NCBI GenBank assembly: GCA_040003205.1
Contig: JBDUDA010000081.1
Location: 1-11,466 of the forward strand
Direction: 5' to 3'
Length of the DNA stretch: 11,466 bases
Source of the DNA: JALYIM01 sp040003205
GTDB taxonomy: Bacteria; Acidobacteriota; Terriglobia; Terriglobales; Acidobacteriaceae
Part shown: positions 6,623 through 11,466 of the stretch, piece after piece
Layout: every line of letters starts with the position of its first letter
Numbering within the stretch: the first letter of the stretch is position 1
Notes under the pieces: model-generated
Databases searched by the model: none
The model's input: the letters and a program-made list of their open reading frames with translations, nothing else
What the model was told of the DNA's origin: nothing
Program-made: the position numbers and the translations under genes

Positions 6623-7996
6623 ATGACTCCGGTGGACGAGATAAGCTTTAAATGGGGGCCCACGTCGCGGCGTACATGGCTGCGGCGCCTTGCGGCTGCG
6701 AGTGTGGCACTGCCCCTATCGCGCTCCGCCCTCCTGCCATTGCTCGCAGAAAATAAGATACAGCACGCGCACCCTGCCAAGCCTCCACTCCCCACGTATC
6801 TTTCCGAAAGCGATGATCAATTTCTGGAGGAACTAGAGAAAGCCGCGTTCTTATTCTTCTGGGAACAGGCCAATCCGCAAACCGGGCTGGTTAAAGATCG
6901 CGCCAATGCACGCTCGAATGACAACGTAGTGGTGGCAAGCATCGCCTCAACCGGCTTTGGGCTGACCGCCCTCTGTATCGGCGAAAAACGCGGCTTCGTC
7001 TCCCAGGCCGACGCGCGCGGGCGCGTGCTTACCACGCTCCGTTTCCTTTCGAAAAAGCTTCCTCTTCATCGCGGATTCTTCTATCACTGGGCAAATATCA
7101 ATACCGGCGAACGATTCTGGGACTCGGAAGTGTCTTCCGTAGACACCGCAATTCTGCTCTGCGGCATCCTGACGTGCAAACAACACTTCGTTCACTCTGA
7201 GGTAAATCAGTTGGCCACGGAAATCTTCAATCGCGTGGATTGGACCTGGCTCTCCGAAGATACCGCTCTACTGCCTCACGGGTGGACGCCGGAATTCGGT
7301 TTTCTTCCCAATCGCTGGGATTATTACAGCGAACTGATGATGATGTATCTGCTGGGCCTGGGGTCGTCGTCCCATCCGCTGAAAGACGAGACCTGGGACG
7401 CATGGAAGCGCACTATTTTCGAGTACGATGGCCTTCGTTACGTTGGCTCGTTCGCCCCGCTATTCGTGCACCAATATTCCCAAGCGTGGTTCGACTTCCG
7501 CGGCAAGCGCGACAAGTACGCGGATTATTTTCAGAATTCAGTCATTGCTACCGACGTTCACCGCCGCTTCTGTCTGCAACTGGGAAAACAATTTCCCACC
7601 TACAGCGACGATCTCTGGGGTATCACGGCCTCCGATTCGGACAAGGGTTACGTTGTTTGGGGCGGACCGCCAGCGATTGGTCCCATTGACGGTACAGTGG
7701 TCCCAAGTGCGGCTGCGGGATCCCTTCCATTTATGCCGCAGGCCACCATGCGTGTGCTGCGGACCATTAAAGACAAATACAGCGCCGCCTGGAGCCGCTA
7801 CGGATTTGTGGACGCATTCAATCCGCTGAAGAACTGGTATGACCCCGATGTGATCGGAATAGATACTGGGATTGCCATGATCATGGCCGAGAACGCCCGG
7901 ACTTCATTCGTGTGGGAGACTTTCATGAAAAATCCCGAAGCAACCCGCGGAATGAATCGCGCCGGATTGAAGGGATATCCGCCCGCCGCTACTTAG
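6623..7996 (+). CDS. Tat-exported glucoamylase-like protein (PF10091, GH144-type beta-glucanase)
   Basis: From ATG 6623 this is 457 residues; TTG codons at 6599 and 6602 would give an extra 7-8 residues. No start has a good Shine-Dalgarno. A twin-arginine signal is visible: SRRTWLRR (15-22) followed by the hydrophobic stretch LAAASVALPL. The mature protein is one (alpha/alpha)6-barrel domain of the PF10091 'putative glucoamylase' family. Signatures are GFFYHW (151-156), SEVSSVDTAILLCGIL (168-183), WDYYSELMMMYLLGLGS (232-248), HQYSQAWFDFRG (283-294), ITASDSDKGY (334-343), DGTVVPSAAAGSLPF (356-370) and IGIDTGIAM (411-419). Characterised relatives include GH144 endo-beta-1,2-glucanases, so a beta-glucan is the likely substrate; true starch glucoamylase activity is not implied. 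It probably acts in the periplasm. It lies divergent from the carboxypeptidase-regulatory-like/GT-C pair and next to polysaccharide synthesis genes. Confidence 0.88.
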   Translation: MTPVDEISFKWGPTSRRTWLRRLAAASVALPLSRSALLPLLAENKIQHAHPAKPPLPTYLSESDDQFLEELEKAAFLFFWEQANPQTGLVKDRANARSNDNVVVASIASTGFGLTALCIGEKRGFVSQADARGRVLTTLRFLSKKLPLHRGFFYHWANINTGERFWDSEVSSVDTAILLCGILTCKQHFVHSEVNQLATEIFNRVDWTWLSEDTALLPHGWTPEFGFLPNRWDYYSELMMMYLLGLGSSSHPLKDETWDAWKRTIFEYDGLRYVGSFAPLFVHQYSQAWFDFRGKRDKYADYFQNSVIATDVHRRFCLQLGKQFPTYSDDLWGITASDSDKGYVVWGGPPAIGPIDGTVVPSAAAGSLPFMPQATMRVLRTIKDKYSAAWSRYGFVDAFNPLKNWYDPDVIGIDTGIAMIMAENARTSFVWETFMKNPEATRGMNRAGLKGYPPAAT

Positions 7997-8018
7997 TGCA
8001 ACGCCTCGAATCAAGCCA

Positions 8019-9347
8019 TCAGGAAATAGCCAGCTTCTTCTGCATATCTTCCAGAGTCACGCCTTTCGTCTCCGGATAAATCGTATATACGATGATGAAT
8101 TGCAGCACCATCATGGCCGCGAAGAAGGCGAATGGCGCGGCCTTTGAATAAGCCGCCAGCACGGGAAACGTCCATGAAATCGCCGCGTTCATCGCCCAGT
8201 GCGTGAAACTTCCCAGGCTCTGGCCCTCCGCCCGCACTCGCGTGGGAAACACTTCGCTGATGTAGACCCAGATAACTGCTCCCTGCGAGAACGCAAAGAA
8301 AGCAATGTAGCCAATCAGCAGCCAGATCAATAGACCTTCATGCGTACCCGAGAGAAAGACCGCTGTCACACCTGCAAGACATATTGCCGTCCCAACGGAG
8401 CCCACCATCAGGAGCGTTCTCCTTCCGACCCGATCAATGATCGACATCGCAATCATCGTAAAAAGAAGATTGGTGGCGCCGATTGCGACCGCTTGCAGAT
8501 CGCCGGAAACTTTGGTGAATCCGGCGCGGGCAAAAATGTCGTTGAGATAATAGAGGATCGCGTTGATTCCAGAGAGCTGGTTGAACATGCCAATGGAAAC
8601 GGCGAGAAAAATCGGGAGGCGGTACTTGTGCTGGAACAGCCCCTCGTGGCCGTGGCCGTGGTCGAGATCAATGGACTTAACCATGTCCTGTAATTCAGAC
8701 TCGGCGTTCTCCTCCCCGATGAGCTGCAGGACTTCTCGCGCTTCAGAAACCCGTCCCTTTTTTACCAGCCAACGCGGGCTGCGCGGAATCGCGAACAGCA
8801 TGAGAAAAAACAACGCTGCCGGAACCGCGGAGATCCCAAGCTTCCAGCGCCACTCCAGCGCTCCGAATTGCGCGAGACCGATTAGATAATTGGAAAAATA
8901 GGCGAGCAGTATTCCGGCGACAACATTAAATTGAAAGCAGCCGACTAATCGGCCCCGCCACTTGGCGGGAGCAATCTCAGCAATGTACATCGGCCCCAGC
9001 ACTGACGAGCCGCCGATTCCGAGTCCGCCGATGAAGCGAAAGAAAATCAACGCATACCAATTCCATGCAAAGGCACAACCCAAAGCAGAAATTAGATAGA
9101 GTAGCGCCATGCCGCGCAGGCTGTCGCGCCGGCCATAGCGGTCTCCTGGAATGCCTGCCAGCATTGCACCCACCACGGTACCCGCGAGAGCGCTTGCCAC
9201 AGTCAATCCCAACTTGCTTGGGCTGAGGTCATAGGTTGTGGTGAGCGCGGCGGTAGCGCCCGCGATTACCGCTGTGTCGAACCCGAATAACAATCCGCCG
9301 AGCGCGGCAACCACGGTACTTTTGATGAGAGAAGCAGAAAGTGTCAT
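8019..9347 (-). CDS. MFS sugar porter (XylE/GLUT-type sugar:H+ symporter)
   Basis: A 442-residue, twelve-helix major facilitator of the sugar porter family. Helix 1 has GGLLFGFDTAVIAGA, with Asp24 at the position used for proton coupling in XylE. The loop 2-3 motif is GDRYGRRDSLRG (68-79) and its repeat in the second half is DRVGRRTLL (305-313). Helix 4 reads FFRFIGGLGIGG (102-113), followed by IAEIAPAKWRGR. IPRSPRWL (187-194) stands for the PESPR signature, and FNQLSGINAILYY (255-267) is the helix 7 sugar-contact motif. ISEVFPTRVRAEGQ (363-376) and PETKG (425-429) complete the pattern. The central cytoplasmic loop has a short His-rich run, DHGHGHE (229-235). It would bring a hexose or pentose through the inner membrane. 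ATG overlaps the kinase stop as ATGA, and GGAG lies 7 bases upstream. Sugar identity is uncertain; the kinase neighbour suggests fructose or another hexose. Confidence 0.93.
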   Translation of the reverse strand: MTLSASLIKSTVVAALGGLLFGFDTAVIAGATAALTTTYDLSPSKLGLTVASALAGTVVGAMLAGIPGDRYGRRDSLRGMALLYLISALGCAFAWNWYALIFFRFIGGLGIGGSSVLGPMYIAEIAPAKWRGRLVGCFQFNVVAGILLAYFSNYLIGLAQFGALEWRWKLGISAVPAALFFLMLFAIPRSPRWLVKKGRVSEAREVLQLIGEENAESELQDMVKSIDLDHGHGHEGLFQHKYRLPIFLAVSIGMFNQLSGINAILYYLNDIFARAGFTKVSGDLQAVAIGATNLLFTMIAMSIIDRVGRRTLLMVGSVGTAICLAGVTAVFLSGTHEGLLIWLLIGYIAFFAFSQGAVIWVYISEVFPTRVRAEGQSLGSFTHWAMNAAISWTFPVLAAYSKAAPFAFFAAMMVLQFIIVYTIYPETKGVTLEDMQKKLAIS

Positions 9348-10285
9348 TCGAAGTCTCCAGGTAAAAGGCCGCTATCCGTCGCGAAGCTAGAGTGAGTCTC
9401 AAATGCCTGTTCCGCCAGAACCAGTCCTCCCAGAACTCCTGCAAGTCCAGTGAATCGAGGCGGCACAACGTACTCATCCAGTCCGCTGATCAGGGCTTTG
9501 GCTCGCACATAACCATTCAAAATTTCGGAGAGCTCTTTCCTGATTAGAGGGAAAAGTTGCTCCTGCTGCATGACTCCACCGCCCAGAAGAATTCTTTTTG
9601 GAGACAATGTAAGCACCCAGTTCGCCAGTCCCAGCGCCAGGTAGCGCGCCTCTAATTGCCATCCCGGATGACTCAAGGGCAAGTCCAGCGCCGGAACTCC
9701 CCATCGCGCCTGCATGGCCGGGCCCGAAGCCAGCCCTTCGAGACAATCTCCATGAAATGGGCACCCACCGGCGTAAGGGTCCTTCTTAAAATCGTGAGGA
9801 ATAAGAATGTGTCCCATCTCTGGATGCACCAAGCCATGCAGAACGTAGCCGTGAACGATGGCGCCGCCACCGATGCCGGTTCCAATCGTGAGATAGATTA
9901 AATCGGAGATTGCGCGTGCCGCCCCCCAGCGAGCTTCGCCAAGAGCTGCGGCATTGACGTCGGTATCGAAGCCGACTGGCACGCCTAATGCTTGCTGCAC
10001 CGTCCCGGCGAGATCGAAATTCTGCCATCCAACCTTGGGAGTGGACGTGATGTATCCAAAGGTGGGGGAGTTTCGGTGCAGATCCACCGGGCCAAATGAG
10101 CCGATGCCAACCGCCTTCAAGCCGGCACCGCCATTCTCGTGAAAAAAAGCAATGGCAGCCGCTGTTGTGGCCTCCGGAGTCGTGGTTGGAATCCTTGATG
10201 TCCTAAGGTCCTCAGGTCCGGTTCCCACGGCGCAAACAAACTTTGTCCCGCCCGCCTCTATCGCACCAAACACCCGTCGGTCCAT
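9344..10285 (-). CDS. ROK-family sugar kinase, YdhR/ScrK-type fructokinase
   Basis: A 313-residue ROK kinase, normal length. The N-terminal ATP phosphate loop is AIEAGGTKF (8-16), with IGSFGPVD (61-68) after it. The catalytic Asp is Asp109 in DTDVNAAALGE. The second phosphate motif is IGTGIGGGAIV (134-144). HPEMGHI (154-160) and CPFHGDCLEG (175-184) form the ROK zinc site; the Cys-x2-His-x2-Cys version is that of the B. subtilis YdhR fructokinase branch rather than the CxCGxxGC form of glucokinases. LGGGVMQQ (234-241) is also YdhR-like. The reaction is most likely ATP + D-fructose to fructose 6-phosphate in the cytoplasm, possibly with activity on mannose or glucose. It is the second gene of the regulator-kinase-transporter run, 46 bases after the TetR gene and overlapping the MFS gene by ATGA. 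The last 15 residues are an acidic, low-conservation tail. Confidence 0.9.
   Translation of the reverse strand: MDRRVFGAIEAGGTKFVCAVGTGPEDLRTSRIPTTTPEATTAAAIAFFHENGGAGLKAVGIGSFGPVDLHRNSPTFGYITSTPKVGWQNFDLAGTVQQALGVPVGFDTDVNAAALGEARWGAARAISDLIYLTIGTGIGGGAIVHGYVLHGLVHPEMGHILIPHDFKKDPYAGGCPFHGDCLEGLASGPAMQARWGVPALDLPLSHPGWQLEARYLALGLANWVLTLSPKRILLGGGVMQQEQLFPLIRKELSEILNGYVRAKALISGLDEYVVPPRFTGLAGVLGGLVLAEQAFETHSSFATDSGLLPGDFE
9355..9358 (-). promoter_or_regulatory. Ribosome binding site of the MFS sugar porter
   Basis: On the - strand GGAG is followed by 7 bases and ATG at 9347. It lies inside the last codons of the kinase gene, so the transporter has its own good ribosome site as well as the ATGA coupling. 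Confidence 0.6.
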
Positions 10286-10331
10286 GCCTTAGGGAGTCTG
10301 CCACAGAACTAAGCGATGCGGCGAAAATTCG

Positions 10332-11081
10332 TCAAATAACGAATTCCGCGGGAGAGGACGAAGGTTTAGCTGAGGCACGTGAAGATGCGGGCTCGGGCCG
10401 GGAGTCCAGGATATCCAATCTGACTGAATCTTTGCTGGAGCGCACGCCCCGGATGCGTTCCGCCATCAGGCTCGCCATGGCTAGGGCTGATTGCCTGGCC
10501 ATATCGCGGTCCTGTCCCAGCGCAACGGGATACCAGAAACCAAAGATAAAGCCGTTCACGTTGATGAAGCGAGCCAGCGATGCTCGCTGCTGGTCGGATA
10601 AATCTCGACAGTGGCGCGACTGATGCAGCTGCCGGACGACACGCTCGTTTCCCATTGCAAGCGCGGCCTGACTAAGATTAGGCGCCGCCTCGCCTTCTTG
10701 CAGCGCGGGCGGAATAATTGCTTTGTAGAATTCGCGGTCCTGCCATGTCTGCTCGACTTCGGCCGCGATCAGTCGCACGATCTCTTCTTCGAAGTCTCTC
10801 GTCATCGGCATGGGAACGTCCCGCGAAGTGTGCCGGCTAACGACATGCGCGCCAATCAAGGCGTGCAAAAGTCCCGCTTTGCCCTTGAAATATCGGCTGA
10901 TTAATCCCTCCGCACAGCCCGCCTGGGCGGCGATCTCGCGGGTGGTGGTGGCCTCATATCCGCGAGACGCGAACAGCCGGGCGGCTGCGGCCAGTAGGGA
11001 GTCTTCCCGGGCCTTGCGGTCGCGCAGCCGCCGAACCGTATCTGAAGGCATCGAAATGTTGGCGGCTTGCGTCATGCCCAT
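10332..11081 (-). CDS. TetR/AcrR-family transcriptional regulator
   Basis: A 249-residue protein. The N-terminal TetR DNA-binding domain spans about 27-76. It shows LLAAAARLFASRGYEATT (29-46), then the helix-turn-helix TTREIAAQAGCAEGLISRYF (46-65) and KGKAGLLHALI, all canonical. The C-terminal ligand/dimer domain (about 85-220) is not similar to any subgroup I recognise, as is usual. The last 25 residues (Ser/Pro/Ala-rich) look disordered. It is the first gene of a same-strand run with the ROK kinase and MFS sugar transporter, so it probably represses its own operon and responds to a sugar or sugar phosphate, but this is inferred from position. GGAAG 8 bases upstream supports ATG 11081 over ATG 11075. 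A partly palindromic site lies 43-65 bases upstream of the start. Confidence 0.9.
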   Translation of the reverse strand: MGMTQAANISMPSDTVRRLRDRKAREDSLLAAAARLFASRGYEATTTREIAAQAGCAEGLISRYFKGKAGLLHALIGAHVVSRHTSRDVPMPMTRDFEEEIVRLIAAEVEQTWQDREFYKAIIPPALQEGEAAPNLSQAALAMGNERVVRQLHQSRHCRDLSDQQRASLARFINVNGFIFGFWYPVALGQDRDMARQSALAMASLMAERIRGVRSSKDSVRLDILDSRPEPASSRASAKPSSSPAEFVI

Positions 11082-11089
11082 CCAATCTA

Positions 11090-11094
11090 CTTCC
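11090..11094 (-). promoter_or_regulatory. Ribosome binding site of the TetR gene
   Basis: On the - strand GGAAG is followed by 8 bases and ATG at 11081, which decides between that start and the in-frame ATG two codons later. Confidence 0.5.
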
Positions 11095-11121
11095 AGCCGC
11101 CGGGAACAGATGTAAAAAGAT

Positions 11122-11146
11122 TGTCAAATCTAAGTTAGGCATTTGA
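11122..11146 (-). promoter_or_regulatory. Candidate TetR operator overlapping a TTGACA (-35-like) hexamer
   Basis: On the + strand TCAAAT at 11124-11129 is the inverse of ATTTGA at 11141-11146, and the spacer holds a second small palindrome, CTAA-G-TTAG (11130-11138), whose centre is shifted by one base. On the - strand the site overlaps TTGACA at 11127-11122, directed toward the TetR operon. No convincing -10 hexamer stands 17 bases downstream, so the promoter itself is unproven. The location and size fit a TetR autoregulatory operator. Confidence 0.35.
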
Positions 11147-11242
11147 AGAATGTCGCAAAGTTTCGAAGCTGCTTAAGACGCGAGAGAGTCGAAAAACCTA
11201 TTACGTTGTCGGAGGGAAGACTCAGCATCCGCTCCCGGATAA

Positions 11243-11466
11243 CTATCTGGCGGCCGGGAGCTTTTGCTGCAACGCCAACGCGTTGCCCAATGCGGCGCCG
11301 GACGCCGTATTGTCAAAAATGCACCACGCTTCGGTCATCGGGGAAAGTCCTGCAAGGGTCGCTGCCAGCGAAGATAAGAACTGATCGTCGTAGGAGGAAT
11401 AGTACTTTCGCGGGGAACCGTGCAGGCGAAAATAAACTTTACAAGTTTTAGACTTAATTCCAACCA
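11243..11466 (-). CDS. DUF72 (YecE-like) family protein, C-terminal end (5' part outside window)
   Basis: Reading the - strand from 11464 gives 73 residues without a stop until TAG at 11243-11245; no start is present, because the gene enters from the right edge. The translated end contains VYFRLHGSPRKYYSSYDD (10-27 of the visible part) and then TEAWCIFDNTASGAALGNAL (44-63). Both are hallmark C-terminal motifs of the DUF72 TIM-barrel-like family (PF01904, E. coli YecE). The biochemical function of the family is not established. The gene ends 161 bases upstream of the TetR start and runs in the same direction; whether it belongs to the sugar operon is unclear, since the gap holds a possible separate promoter. 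Confidence 0.85.
   Translation of the reverse strand, partial: VGIKSKTCKVYFRLHGSPRKYYSSYDDQFLSSLAATLAGLSPMTEAWCIFDNTASGAALGNALALQQKLPAAR

Noticed and set aside
7240..7829. Open frames of 149 and 133 residues on the + strand inside the glucanase gene
   Set aside because: Different frames of a gene with many conserved motifs; the products are Arg-rich with no recognisable domain and no ribosome site.
10288..10313. CTTAG/CTAAG inverted repeat between the TetR gene and the kinase gene
   Set aside because: Only 5-base arms with a 16-base loop and no T-run; too weak for a terminator or a named operator.
10243..10623. A + strand open frame of 126 residues across the kinase-TetR junction
   Set aside because: It overlaps two well-supported - strand genes and has no motif; composition is that of an antisense shadow.
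11099..11127. Full sigma-70 promoter for the TetR operon starting from TTGACA
   Set aside because: The position 17 bases downstream reads CCCGGC on the - strand, not a -10 box; only the -35-like hexamer can be supported.
11143..11451. A + strand open frame of 102 residues at the right edge
   Set aside because: It is opposite the DUF72 C-terminus, whose - strand translation carries clear family motifs; the + strand product is Arg/Thr-rich and unrecognised.

Overview
The window looks like chromosomal DNA of a soil-type bacterium of medium-high GC. My best guess is Acidobacteriota (Terriglobia-like). This rests on gene style: an exported carboxypeptidase-regulatory-like protein, a Tat-exported PF10091/GH144-type glucanase, a YdhR-like ROK kinase and a DUF72 protein. 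It is an inference, because no rRNA or other marker gene is present. No tRNA, rRNA, CRISPR array, insertion sequence, integrase or attachment site was seen, and no stretch above 300 bases lacks a gene.

Left part (1-4357, + strand): the end of a surface-polysaccharide (O-antigen or exopolysaccharide) locus. It holds the C-terminal part of a GT4 glycosyltransferase cut by the window edge, a complete GT4 glycosyltransferase, a polytopic O-antigen ligase/polymerase-like membrane protein, and another GT4 glycosyltransferase. The first three overlap by a few bases and are surely co-transcribed; the fourth follows after 77 bases.

Middle (4349-6504, - strand): a two-gene unit whose last 9 bases overlap the end of the glycosyltransferase run tail to tail. 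The first gene encodes a membrane-anchored protein with an N-terminal carboxypeptidase-regulatory-like domain and an unrecognised six-cysteine C-terminal part. The second encodes a polytopic GT-C-like membrane glycosyltransferase, and the two touch as TAGTG. Across a 94-base divergent spacer, read on the + strand, lies a Tat-exported glucanase of the PF10091 'glycoamylase'/GH144 type. The spacer contains a strong inverted repeat. Polysaccharide assembly enzymes and an exported glucanase therefore sit side by side.

Right part (8019-11081, - strand): a sugar uptake and activation operon reading TetR-type regulator, ROK fructokinase (YdhR/ScrK-like), then MFS sugar porter (XylE/GLUT type). The kinase and transporter overlap as ATGA. 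The regulator's upstream region carries a partly palindromic site overlapping a TTGACA hexamer, a plausible autoregulatory operator. At the right edge is the C-terminal end of a DUF72 (YecE-like) protein, - strand, 73 residues to its stop, entering from outside the window.

Overall this is a fairly ordinary carbohydrate region. I see no clear undescribed system. The least explained items are the six-cysteine protein coupled to a GT-C enzyme, the inverted repeat in the divergent spacer, and the TetR control of a sugar kinase/transporter pair.
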